From Clostridiales bacterium Firm_05 (GTDB taxonomy: Bacteria > Bacillota > Clostridia > Oscillospirales > Ruminococcaceae), in NCBI GenBank assembly GCA_001604035.1, contig LVAK01000077.1, forward strand, positions 1-39,868: a DNA stretch of 39,868 nucleotides, in the 5' to 3' direction. How positions within the stretch are numbered: position 1 is the stretch's first letter; each line of letters starts with the position of its first letter. Below, piece by piece: positions 32,543-39,868 of this stretch. Both the position numbers and the translations under genes were made by a program. The notes beneath the pieces are model-generated. The model saw nothing but the letters and a program-made list of their open reading frames with translations, did not search any database and was not told the DNA's origin.

Positions 32543-34462
32543 TTACTTTATTAATCCGATTCCCTGTATAGTAAAATTAGAATTAGCGTTTTCAACTTTG
32601 ATCGATACGTCAAGATCACCGGCTGTATCCTGATAGTAGCCAAGCTCTGCGTCAGGACCACCCCATGTATACTGTTTATTACCGCTTATCTTAGTTGATT
32701 TGCCGTTCACAGTTACAATGATATTGCCCATTCCTGTGCTGTTTGCCGTAAATACTACGATAAAGCCCTTTGCATTTACCTTGAAAGTCATCGGATTATT
32801 TGCGCTGTTCTTCTGGAAATTATAACTGTAAGGCAGTTTTCCTTGGCCATAGCCATTTCCTCTTGTGAATGAACCAGCATTAAATCCGTCAAGTTTTGAA
32901 GGATCAACGTTTACACAATCAGCATATTCTGAACCATATGCATATGTTGTCGGAATGATGTAGGAATCAGAACGATTTTCCGTTCTCATAGCCTGACGGA
33001 AGAAGTATGCCAAGCAATCAGCAACATACTGTCCGCCCTTTTCGTGTGGATGATATTCATCTTGGAAATAATCATCAGGCTGTAATAATTTAGTGTTGAA
33101 CGCCTTTGTCAAAGCATCAGCCATGCTTATGATCGGTACATCAAAATTCTTACCGGCAGCAACCATCTGTGTCTGGCTCGAGAAGCCCCCCTTTGAGCGA
33201 TTGATAAGAACAACTACCGCAGGCTCATTAGGCTGTGAAAGGCATTTCTTGATAAGGCTCTCGAAACACTTCTTATACATAATATCTTCGTGATCGTTTA
33301 CAGAGAACTCAAGGAATATAATATCAGGATTATTCTTTATCACATTGTCCTCACAGCGAACAAGACCAACAACAGATGAAGTGCCTGAAAGTCCAGCGTT
33401 GATTTCCTTGAAGGAACCTTTTGCAAATGTCTGCTCAACATATTTTGAGAATGGCTTTGAATAATTCGTACCCTCTGTAATTGAGCCACCAAGATAAGCT
33501 ATTGTTAATGGCTCTCCGTTTTCAGCAGCTTCAAGTTTGGAAGTAAGCCTGTATGTATTTCCCATGCTATTTATTGACGTTTTATAGAAATCAATAAATC
33601 CTGCTGATGCTGTTTCCTGATAGTCATCCCACTTGTTGTCCGGCTTAGGCGGCTCAGGCCATTCAGTAAGGTCACCGAGAATGAACTGCTGATGAAGCAC
33701 GAGATCGGCTACATCAAGTTTTTTATCTCTGTTGACATCAGCCGCCTTGAGGTCAGAACCGCCGGTGATACTGCTGTCAATGATTGCCTCCTTCATAAGG
33801 CAGGTATCAAATCCGTCGATAATACCATCAAAATCGAGATCACCGAGAACGACCTTTTTAGGTCCGCCTGCACCTGTTATAACTGTACCCGCCGGAGCAG
33901 CAACAGCATCGTCGATATAGAATGATATCTCAGAATCTACAGTTTCAACATAAAATACCATAGAAGATGCATCTTCCGGTATCTGATAATTGGTATTGGA
34001 TAGCTGTACCCACTCCCCCTTATTAGCTGTAACTGTAGCTATATTGCTATAATTTGCCTTTCCGTCAGCACCATTGTACTGCAAAGTAAGCTTAAACGTT
34101 TCCTCAGCGCTGCCGCTTGTATACATTACATTTACACTGAAGCTGTACTCCTGTCCAGGAATAAACTCAGTTGAATCAAGCTCCTTTGATGCACCATTCC
34201 ATGAAGCTGCTCTGTCCTGACAGTAAAGAGAACTGCTGCCAGAAAAAGAGTTGTCAGAACTTACTGACACAGAGGCTGAACCCCGTCCGCCCCAGTCACC
34301 TTTCCCTGATTCAAATGTATCATAGAAAATGGCTGGTAATTCTTTTTCTTCAGCTTTAACTGAAAGTCCGCTGCTCATCGGACAAGCTTGTATCAATGCT
34401 GCACACATTGAAGCTGCTGTTGCTGCTGAAATCAACATACGATTTTTCTTTTTTTGGATCAT
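32543..34462 (-). CDS. Secreted SGNH-hydrolase esterase with CBM22-like module and internal dockerin
   Basis: This 639-residue exported enzyme is probably a carbohydrate acetyl esterase. Its parts are a signal peptide (1-37), a CBM22-like beta-sandwich (about 47-190), a dockerin with two calcium loops (GDLDFDGIIDGFD about 207-219 and ADVNRDKKLDVAD about 241-253), and a Pro-rich linker (268-276). The SGNH hydrolase domain (about 315-495) has nucleophile Ser327 in GGSITEG, oxyanion Asn389 in SVND and the DEYH pair Asp468/His471. A final beta-rich module (about 500-639) matches nothing I can name. I cannot place it in a numbered CE family. It follows the xylanase gene by 165 bases and no good promoter is seen between, so it is likely co-transcribed. 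Confidence 0.9.
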   Translation of the reverse strand: MIQKKKNRMLISAATAASMCAALIQACPMSSGLSVKAEEKELPAIFYDTFESGKGDWGGRGSASVSVSSDNSFSGSSSLYCQDRAASWNGASKELDSTEFIPGQEYSFSVNVMYTSGSAEETFKLTLQYNGADGKANYSNIATVTANKGEWVQLSNTNYQIPEDASSMVFYVETVDSEISFYIDDAVAAPAGTVITGAGGPKKVVLGDLDFDGIIDGFDTCLMKEAIIDSSITGGSDLKAADVNRDKKLDVADLVLHQQFILGDLTEWPEPPKPDNKWDDYQETASAGFIDFYKTSINSMGNTYRLTSKLEAAENGEPLTIAYLGGSITEGTNYSKPFSKYVEQTFAKGSFKEINAGLSGTSSVVGLVRCEDNVIKNNPDIIFLEFSVNDHEDIMYKKCFESLIKKCLSQPNEPAVVVLINRSKGGFSSQTQMVAAGKNFDVPIISMADALTKAFNTKLLQPDDYFQDEYHPHEKGGQYVADCLAYFFRQAMRTENRSDSYIIPTTYAYGSEYADCVNVDPSKLDGFNAGSFTRGNGYGQGKLPYSYNFQKNSANNPMTFKVNAKGFIVVFTANSTGMGNIIVTVNGKSTKISGNKQYTWGGPDAELGYYQDTAGDLDVSIKVENANSNFTIQGIGLIK

Positions 34463-34505
34463 TGATCATCCACTCCTTAAATAAAAAAAATAGAATGTTT
34501 TTGTT

Positions 34506-34551
34506 CAGGATAGGAGAAACAGCCGTACTTTAAGTACAGCTGTTCTTCCTG
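34506..34551 (-). other. Intercistronic hairpin between xylanase and esterase genes
   Basis: CAGGA/TCCTG and AACAGC-GTAC/GTAC-GCTGTT form an extended imperfect stem around a TTAAA loop. In minus-strand RNA the internal C/A position becomes a U-G pair. No T-tract directly follows. It could be an mRNA processing or stabilising structure or a weak terminator. Confidence 0.5.
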
Positions 34552-34587
34552 ATTTGTCCCTTACAATAAATTTTGGTATTTATCAAT

Positions 34588-34621
34588 CTGCCCGGACGTA
34601 TTGTGCAGATAGTCCGGGCAG
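34588..34621 (-). terminator. Hairpin just after the xylanase stop codon
   Basis: CTGCCCGGAC (34588-34597) and GTCCGGGCAG (34612-34621) form a perfect 10-bp GC-rich stem with a 14-base loop, six bases past the stop. The following minus-strand bases (ATTGATAAAT) lack a T-run, so partial termination or 3' protection is more likely than a strict stop. Confidence 0.55.
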
Positions 34622-34627
34622 TATCGA

Positions 34628-37600
34628 TCACTTAAACTGCCACCAGTCAAAGTTTACATCGCCGCTGAATATAAAGTATACATCCTTCTTGCCGCTGATG
34701 CTGTTTACCGGATAAGTAACTTCAGTCATCTTGCCGCCGCCAGGTATCTCAGCATAGCCGATAACATCGCCTGTTGGACTTCCGGCACAGATCTTGATAG
34801 CTGCACCATTAGTTGAAGAAGCATTTATTGTTATGCTGTCACTTCCGTTATTGAAGTTAGCTCCTGTAACCTTGATCCATTCGCCCTTTGCGCCACGAAC
34901 TGTTGTGTCACGTAAACCGTCAACAACGATATTCTTGGTCTGGTTTGACATTGTCTCAGCCTGAACCTTGTTGTACGGGTTGAGAGTTTCGATCTGAGAA
35001 CAGCCCTTCATATCGCCTGAGCAAGAGAACTTGCCGTTGCTGAATGTAGCCTCATTGATCTGAGTTGAACGATAGTTACCGTCCTTGCTGTCCTTGCTGC
35101 GGTCATTAGGCCATGAACTATCGATGAATGTGTTGCCCATACGGATAGACTGCTGACGTGAATGGTATGCAACATAATACTTGTCCTTGAAGTAAATGAT
35201 AGAGTGGTGGTTGTTACCGCCGTTATCTATTCTCTGTGAACCAGTATTCTTGAATACATTTCCGGCAAGGTTGCTTTCTCCCCAAGACAGAGGATTTGTT
35301 GAGGTCATGTAGAGGATATCTGCATTTCCAAAGTTTACGCCGTTAACAGTCTTGTTTCCAACATCCCAGTTGGAGCAGTATGAATAGTACCATGTATCGC
35401 CGATTTTAATTACACTTGAATCTTCGAAGAGGTATGGGATATCCATTTTAACTGGATTCTGAGCAAGTGAGATCATGTCTTTACCAAGCTTAACAACTCT
35501 GCCTGTACCCGGCTTAGCAGGGTCGACACCGTTCTTACGTCCGCCGCCGAAGAAGAGGTAAGCTTCATCTGTTTTTTCATCATAGTATACGCCTGGGTCG
35601 AACATCCACTCAACATCACTGCAGTTAGGGCTGCCGTGTGTAAGAAGAGCGTGTCCGATAGGATCTGACCAAGGACCTGTTGGGCTGTCAGCTGTAACAA
35701 CACCAATGCCGCCGCCGCTGTTTGCAAAATAGAGGAAGAACTTAGGCTTGCCATCGATCATCTTCCAGCAAGCATCAGGTGCCCATGCGGCACTTGCCCA
35801 TGAACAGCATCCGTTAGTTGTTCTGCCGTTATTCTTAGCTATCGGAATAGCGCCGTGGTCAGTCCAGTTTACCATATCTGCTGTAGATACGCAGTTGATT
35901 GTACCTGAATTGTATGTATTGATCTGCATTCTGCCGTCTTTGTAGTACTCGATGGCATCATTTGTTGTGTAGATGTAAAGTCTTCCGTCATAAACCATCC
36001 AACCCGGATCAGCGCCGAAACGCTGAGTTGTCATAGGATTGTTTTCGCCGTCCTTTTTCCAGCTTGAATTCAAGCTAATGCCGCTGAAGAGTTTTTCCAT
36101 TTCTGTGAAATCGATATCTCTTTCAGCTACAGGGAATTCCTTGATCTTGCCAAGGAGGAACTGCTGAATGAGAAGAAGGTCGTTTACCTCATACTTGCCG
36201 CTCTTATCAACGTCAGCAGCCTGCTTTGTCTTGCTGTCCTCGAAACCGCCTTCAAGAAGACCGATACGTCCGAGAGTAAGATCGAATCCTGTAATAGTTC
36301 CGTCAAAATCTATATCGCCGAGTCTAACAGTCTTAACTATAGGCTTTCCTGCACCAGGAACTACTGTTCCTGCTACTGCGCCAACTACATCGTCAACGTA
36401 GAAGTTGTTGTAAACGCCATCATCATTTGTAGCTGACTCAACGTAGATAGCAGCATTTGTTGCGCCCTCAGGGATCGTATAATTTGTATTTGAAAGCTGG
36501 ATCCACTCGCCCTTTGAAACTGTGCCGCTTGCTATCTCATCATAATAAACTTCATTGTCAGCACCTGTGTACTGGAGCTTCATCATGAATGTATCGGTCT
36601 CATTATCGCCGTCCATGTAGCAAACATTTGCGGAGAAGCTGAATTCCTTACCAGCCTCAAACGGATTGCTGCTGAGATCGTACTTTGCACCGTTCCAGCC
36701 GGCTGTTCTGCCCTTTACGAGGAGAGACTCGCTGCCCTCGTAAGCGGCTCTTCCGCTTGTGAGAACTTCCTCACAGAATCTCGTATCCCAGCCTTCAGTT
36801 GAGCCTTCAAATGTATGGTGGAAGTAGTATCCGTTCTCATCCGGCTCAACAGGTGTAGGCGGTGTAGGTGTGAAACCTGTGCTTCCCGGACCTGTATATG
36901 GTGTACCTACACCCCACTTGCTGTCTGGAAGCATTGAATAAAGCTTGTTATAAGCTGCCTTAGGCTGGTTGCTTGTGTCACGGAGAGTACCGTTTGCACC
37001 AGAACCAAGCCATGAGTTAGAGTCGTTTGGTCCCCAGATCTGGAACAAAGTTACACGACCTGTTCCCTGCGGATTATCGTTCCAGTCCATAGCTGCCTGA
37101 CACAATGCACCGTACTTTGTAGCCTGATCGTTGTTGTTGAACTTAACAACATTGTTATCCTTAAGGGATACATCGAGCTCTGTGATCTGAACTTCACATC
37201 CAATAGACAGATACTTCTTCATAGCGGTTACATAATTGCTTACACCAGAGAAGCCGTCATATCCTGCATTAACATGTGACTGCATTCCGACACCGTCGAG
37301 AAGTCCCTTCTTATAGAGACTGTTACACATATTATAAATGCAGTCTCTCTTGTGATCCCAGTATTCGTTATAATCATTGTAGAACAGCTTGCAGGTGCTT
37401 GGGGCATACTTTCTTGCGTAAGTAAATGCTTTTTCTACAAAACTGTTATCTCCGTAGACCTGTACCCATGCAGACTTACCGCCCTGTCCCTGAATATTGC
37501 TGTCTCCGGCTTCTCTTGCGCCGCCGTAGCTTCTTGTGCGGTTAGAATCATCAGAAACACATTCGTTACATACATCGTATGCAAAGAGATCAAGTGAAGG

Positions 37601-38563
37601 ATACTGTGTCTTGAAAGCATTGAACATATTCTTTATGTAGCTTTCCATACGCGCATCCATTGTGCTCTTATCAGCCCAAGAGCCGTTATTCTGAAGGTTA
37701 GTCTTAAAGAACCAGGAAGGTGTCTGGCTATGCCATACGAATGTATGACCACGGAAGCCGATATTATTCTTTACACAGAAATCAGCAATAGCTGAGCACT
37801 GATTAAGTGAAACAGCAATATTATTGCCTGATGACTGACTCTGAACCATAGTTCCCTGAGGCTTTGTCTCATTCTCACACTCGATACTGTTGAAGTCCTT
37901 GATATAGTCAGCACAGATCGTTGAGTTTCTTACTGTAGTGCCGTTAAGGATATTTCCCACACGGAAGTAGTTTGCAAACTCATCTTTGAGGCCTTTTCCG
38001 GAAGGTGCTGCATAAACAACATTTGCAGATCTCTCCTCGGTAATGAGAACATCGTCGAAGCTGAAATCATTTGTGGATTCTGTTGTGATAGTCAGCAGAT
38101 ATTCAAATGTGTTTTCAGGAGCTTCATATGAAGCAGAAAGCTCTGTCCACTCTCCGCCATTAACGCTCTTTGTAATGATCTCCTTTATTGTCTCTTCCTC
38201 TGTGTCGTTATCCTTGTAAAGAAGGCTAACATGGAATACTTCATCAGTTTCGCTGTATACCTTAAAACTGTAGTCGTATTTCTTTCCGCCTTCAAGGTAG
38301 AAACCCTTTGAAGAAGCAACGCCTGATTCAGGGCTTGTTCTTCCGGTTATGGTCATACCTCTTGTACCATCATAGCCTGCGCCATTAATAGCTGTCAGTC
38401 TACTTGCTTCATCGTTTGCATACCAGCCCTCATAATCTGTCTCGAAGCCGTTATATACAACTTCGGCAGCGTAGGTGCGAGCTGTGAGCTCCGGAGCAAC
38501 TACGATGAGGCCGGCGGTGCATGCTGCAGCAGTTGCAGCAGACACGATTCTCCTAAATTTCAT
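34628..38563 (-). CDS. Cellulosomal bifunctional xylanase: CBM22-GH10-CBM22-dockerin-GH43-CBM6
   Basis: This is a 1311-residue exported enzyme. Domains in order are: signal peptide (1-33); CBM22-like (34-178); GH10 endo-xylanase (about 185-550) with acid/base Glu334 in YDVCNE and nucleophile Glu462 in ITELDV; Pro/Thr linker (565-574); second CBM22-like (582-738); and a dockerin with loops GDIDFDGTITGFD and ADVDKSGKYEVND (749-805). GH43 follows (about 845-1180) with Asp852 (ADPGWMVYDG), Asp989 (FDPGVYYDE) and Glu1047 (LFEDSS). The C-terminal module is CBM6-like (1197-1311). The dockerin implies assembly on a scaffoldin encoded elsewhere. GH10 would cut xylan and GH43 probably acts as arabinofuranosidase/xylosidase. 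The start ATG follows GGGGG. A 235-base leader precedes it. Confidence 0.95.
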   Translation of the reverse strand: MKFRRIVSAATAAACTAGLIVVAPELTARTYAAEVVYNGFETDYEGWYANDEASRLTAINGAGYDGTRGMTITGRTSPESGVASSKGFYLEGGKKYDYSFKVYSETDEVFHVSLLYKDNDTEEETIKEIITKSVNGGEWTELSASYEAPENTFEYLLTITTESTNDFSFDDVLITEERSANVVYAAPSGKGLKDEFANYFRVGNILNGTTVRNSTICADYIKDFNSIECENETKPQGTMVQSQSSGNNIAVSLNQCSAIADFCVKNNIGFRGHTFVWHSQTPSWFFKTNLQNNGSWADKSTMDARMESYIKNMFNAFKTQYPSLDLFAYDVCNECVSDDSNRTRSYGGAREAGDSNIQGQGGKSAWVQVYGDNSFVEKAFTYARKYAPSTCKLFYNDYNEYWDHKRDCIYNMCNSLYKKGLLDGVGMQSHVNAGYDGFSGVSNYVTAMKKYLSIGCEVQITELDVSLKDNNVVKFNNNDQATKYGALCQAAMDWNDNPQGTGRVTLFQIWGPNDSNSWLGSGANGTLRDTSNQPKAAYNKLYSMLPDSKWGVGTPYTGPGSTGFTPTPPTPVEPDENGYYFHHTFEGSTEGWDTRFCEEVLTSGRAAYEGSESLLVKGRTAGWNGAKYDLSSNPFEAGKEFSFSANVCYMDGDNETDTFMMKLQYTGADNEVYYDEIASGTVSKGEWIQLSNTNYTIPEGATNAAIYVESATNDDGVYNNFYVDDVVGAVAGTVVPGAGKPIVKTVRLGDIDFDGTITGFDLTLGRIGLLEGGFEDSKTKQAADVDKSGKYEVNDLLLIQQFLLGKIKEFPVAERDIDFTEMEKLFSGISLNSSWKKDGENNPMTTQRFGADPGWMVYDGRLYIYTTNDAIEYYKDGRMQINTYNSGTINCVSTADMVNWTDHGAIPIAKNNGRTTNGCCSWASAAWAPDACWKMIDGKPKFFLYFANSGGGIGVVTADSPTGPWSDPIGHALLTHGSPNCSDVEWMFDPGVYYDEKTDEAYLFFGGGRKNGVDPAKPGTGRVVKLGKDMISLAQNPVKMDIPYLFEDSSVIKIGDTWYYSYCSNWDVGNKTVNGVNFGNADILYMTSTNPLSWGESNLAGNVFKNTGSQRIDNGGNNHHSIIYFKDKYYVAYHSRQQSIRMGNTFIDSSWPNDRSKDSKDGNYRSTQINEATFSNGKFSCSGDMKGCSQIETLNPYNKVQAETMSNQTKNIVVDGLRDTTVRGAKGEWIKVTGANFNNGSDSITINASSTNGAAIKICAGSPTGDVIGYAEIPGGGKMTEVTYPVNSISGKKDVYFIFSGDVNFDWWQFK

Positions 38564-38658
38564 CAGGATACCCCCTTATTATAAATGAATGTTTCTCGGC
38601 AGTCTATCCAAATATTGCCGATTCCGTACCAGATTTTGCTAATGTGCAGATATATCTC

Positions 38659-38760
38659 CTTTTTTAATAGGTTCCGGCATCTTCTGAAGCATAAAGAAAG
38701 GCGTTCCGGAACATATAAACTCATGCTTATGTCCAAGCACGAACGCTCAGCTTAAAAAAG
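38659..38760 (-). other. Candidate structured leader RNA (three-way junction) of the xylanase mRNA
   Basis: In minus-strand RNA, P1 pairs CTTTTTTAA (38752-38760) with TTAAAAAAG (38659-38667). Nested within it is P2, GTTCGTGCTT/AAGCATGAGT (38719-38744) with loop GGACAT. P2 pairs fully only with G-U wobbles, so it is specific to the minus strand. P3 is GTTCCGG (38706-38712) with CCGGAAC (38671-38677). A competing stem GGACATA/TATGTTCC would break P2 and P3. The pairings were found by eye; no energy or conservation data. Confidence 0.4.
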
Positions 38761-38800
38761 TACACAATTTATCTATACACACTTTGCATCTTCTGTGTCT

Positions 38801-38829
38801 ATTATACAATTGTTAACAATTTGTTACAA
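38801..38829 (-). promoter_or_regulatory. Xylanase operon promoter with palindromic operator in its spacer
   Basis: Minus strand TTGTAA (38824-38829), 17 bases, then TATAAT (38801-38806). The perfect 14-bp palindrome AATTGTTAACAATT (38808-38821) fills the spacer, a typical place for a repressor to block RNA polymerase. The regulator is unknown. The transcript would have a leader of about 230 bases. Confidence 0.6.
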
Positions 38830-38996
38830 CCCACATTTTGCAGTTTTGGTGGATAAAATGTACAGATAGCATATTTTTAATATTTTGTTCATATTTAGTG
38901 TGCTTTGCTACTCTATCAGTTGATTCTCATATATAATTTCAGCAGATTAATAAAAAAAGAAGACGTTTTTTTCTTAAATTTTGTTATCTAACTGAA

Positions 38997-39025
38997 TTGC
39001 ATAACGCTTCTAAGAATGATATAAT
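38997..39025 (+). promoter_or_regulatory. Promoter for the right-edge lipoprotein gene
   Basis: TTGCAT (38997-39002), 17 bases, then TATAAT (39020-39025), with GAAGG (39055-39059) six bases before the ATG. It diverges from the xylanase promoter about 170 bases away. Confidence 0.8.
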
Positions 39026-39065
39026 TATAATGGTAAATTTTGATCAAGTGAAAAGAAGGTAGTAT

Positions 39066-39868
39066 ATGAATAAAAAAATATCTGCACTATTGACAGTATC
39101 GGCTTTGGTACTGTCATGTGTAAGCTGCGGCGGCAAGAGCAGTTCTTCTCATGCTGACAGCAGTTCAAATAACAACGCTTCGTCTTCCGGAGCTGTCGAG
39201 GAGGATCTGACTGTGGCTGCTATCGAGGAAAACTTGTCCCTTACAGAAGAGACTACCGCAGAACCGACCACGGTTCATGTTAGTCCTACTGAAACTATCT
39301 CCGTTGAATCCGGTTCACAGATAGAAGTCGGAAAATCACTCCCTTACACCGAAGGAAACAATACTATAAAATTTGAGCTTGCCGACCTTATAGAAGAAGG
39401 TGATCAGGTCAATTCCTTCACATTTGTTATCCGCGCTGCTGATGGAAAAAACATCGGTGAATTCAAAGGCGGCTGCGGAATTTCTGTAAACGGTGACTGT
39501 CCTTCGGCGACAACAAAGGGGTGGTTCCAGTCCCCTGATTTCTCTGCTCCAACACAGGGAACATACGGTGAAATAAAGTGGGATGTACCGTCTGAATTAA
39601 AGAATTATATCACAAACGGCGGCGAACTTCTTTTTGGATACTGGTGGGGCGGCGCTTCAAGCATTACAGTTGAAAGCGTTATCTGCTCCTTTACCCGTAC
39701 ACGTCAGGTCCCTACTGATGGTAAATCATCCATCGCTCTTAATCTGAGTACCGGATATACCCAAAATGCTAATCTGATATCGGTTCCTCTTAAGGATATT
39801 ATTCCTGATAACACGATTCCGGAGACACTGACTTTTGACGTGTCAGCTGGAGGCGCTTTTAAAAAGCT
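39066..39868 (+). CDS. Secreted lipoprotein with tandem beta-sandwich (possibly carbohydrate-binding) modules, 3' truncated
   Basis: This gene is missing from the ORF track because it is open at the window edge; translation from ATG 39066 shows no stop in 267 codons. The leader MNKKISALLTVSALVLSC ends at a lipobox (Cys18 or Cys21), followed by Ser- and Thr-rich tethers to about residue 80. A beta-rich module follows (about 85-220), with GWFQSPDF and the aromatic stretch GYWWGGASSITVESV. A second, similar module begins at about 222 (SSIALNLSTGYTQ..LISVPLKDIIPD). Exposed Trp/Tyr pairs are typical of carbohydrate-binding modules, but I cannot name the family. Its divergence from the xylanase suggests substrate capture at the cell surface. 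Confidence 0.75.
   Translation, partial: MNKKISALLTVSALVLSCVSCGGKSSSSHADSSSNNNASSSGAVEEDLTVAAIEENLSLTEETTAEPTTVHVSPTETISVESGSQIEVGKSLPYTEGNNTIKFELADLIEEGDQVNSFTFVIRAADGKNIGEFKGGCGISVNGDCPSATTKGWFQSPDFSAPTQGTYGEIKWDVPSELKNYITNGGELLFGYWWGGASSITVESVICSFTRTRQVPTDGKSSIALNLSTGYTQNANLISVPLKDIIPDNTIPETLTFDVSAGGAFKK

Larger units (their letters stand above)
38564..39065. other. Divergent control region between the xylanase operon and a lipoprotein gene
   Basis: These 502 bases hold no convincing ORF. From left they contain the xylanase ribosome-binding site, a small TCGGCA/TGCCGA stem (38596-38621), the foldable leader (38659-38760), the xylanase promoter with a palindrome (38801-38829), an AT-rich stretch, and the plus-strand lipoprotein promoter (38997-39025). 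A 10-base direct repeat GCATCTTCTG occurs at 38677-38686 and 38786-38795. Confidence 0.7.

Noticed and set aside
35473-35754. 93-residue minus ORF inside the xylanase gene
   Set aside because: It is an alternate-frame shadow of the GH43 domain, low in complexity (Ala/Leu/Ser), with no start signal.
38564-38584. TATAAT next to the xylanase ribosome-binding site as a promoter
   Set aside because: A start site there would remove the GGGGG ribosome-binding site, and there is no -35 at the proper distance.
1-39868. CRISPR array, tRNA, rRNA, insertion sequence, prophage or toxin-antitoxin pair
   Set aside because: No regularly spaced repeats, cloverleaf-like sequence, transposase, integrase or toxin motifs were noticed in either strand. 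A tRNAscan or Infernal run was not possible.

Overview
The window looks like a chromosomal segment of a fibre-degrading, anaerobic Firmicute close to Ruminococcus (R. flavefaciens / R. champanellensis type). The reasons are: two secreted dockerin-bearing polysaccharide hydrolases with CBM22-like modules; a complete spoIIIAA-AH sporulation operon; the asp23-nusB-xseAB-ispA-dxs-tlyA-nadK-argR-recN gene order common in clostridia; and AT-leaning codon use with strong Shine-Dalgarno sequences and some TTG/GTG starts. Genus is inferred from module style, not from a marker gene. Almost everything lies on the minus strand; only a lipoprotein-radA pair and a truncated lipoprotein at the right edge are on plus. 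No rRNA, tRNA, insertion sequence, prophage or CRISPR array was seen.

Layout, left to right. (1) 89-2708: metY, an ECF transporter S component and tcdA, read leftward from a strong promoter before metY. (2) 2913-6829: fhs-tsaE-tsaB-rpiB-upp, a tight housekeeping operon for one-carbon metabolism, t6A tRNA modification and pentose/uracil salvage. (3) 7001-9436, plus strand: a lipoprotein with a duplicated domain, then radA. (4) 9438-11060: a class B penicillin-binding protein whose ribosome-binding site lies inside the hairpin that ends dtd. (5) 11101-23796: a long minus-strand run from the asp23 promoter, asp23-nusB-(Kae1/TsaD-like)-xseA-xseB-ispA-dxs-tlyA-nadK-argR-recN-histidine phosphatase-GH42-dtd. 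(6) 23900-28553: spoIIIAA to spoIIIAH, the mother-cell side of the SpoIIIA-SpoIIQ channel, behind a possible sigma-E promoter. (7) 28638-32419: a uridine-kinase-like gene and an ABC ATPase/FtsX-type permease pair. (8) 32543-38563: a two-gene xylan locus. It holds a giant CBM22-GH10-CBM22-dockerin-GH43-CBM6 enzyme and a CBM22-dockerin-SGNH esterase. (9) 38564-39065: a 502-base divergent control region with a palindrome inside the xylanase promoter and a foldable leader RNA. (10) 39066 to the edge: a truncated lipoprotein with tandem beta-rich modules.

The two secreted enzymes form a coherent set. GH10 would cut the xylan backbone, GH43 would remove arabinose or xylose side units, and the SGNH esterase would probably deacetylate. 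Both carry internal dockerins, which implies scaffoldins encoded elsewhere. The points most worth a second look are the xylanase leader and operator, the unclassified SGNH esterase with its C-terminal module, the reused CBM22-dockerin cassette, the PBP with KTS in place of KTG and a sequestered ribosome-binding site, and the Kae1/TsaD-like paralogue. All calls rest on reading the sequence and protein motifs; no database search was run.
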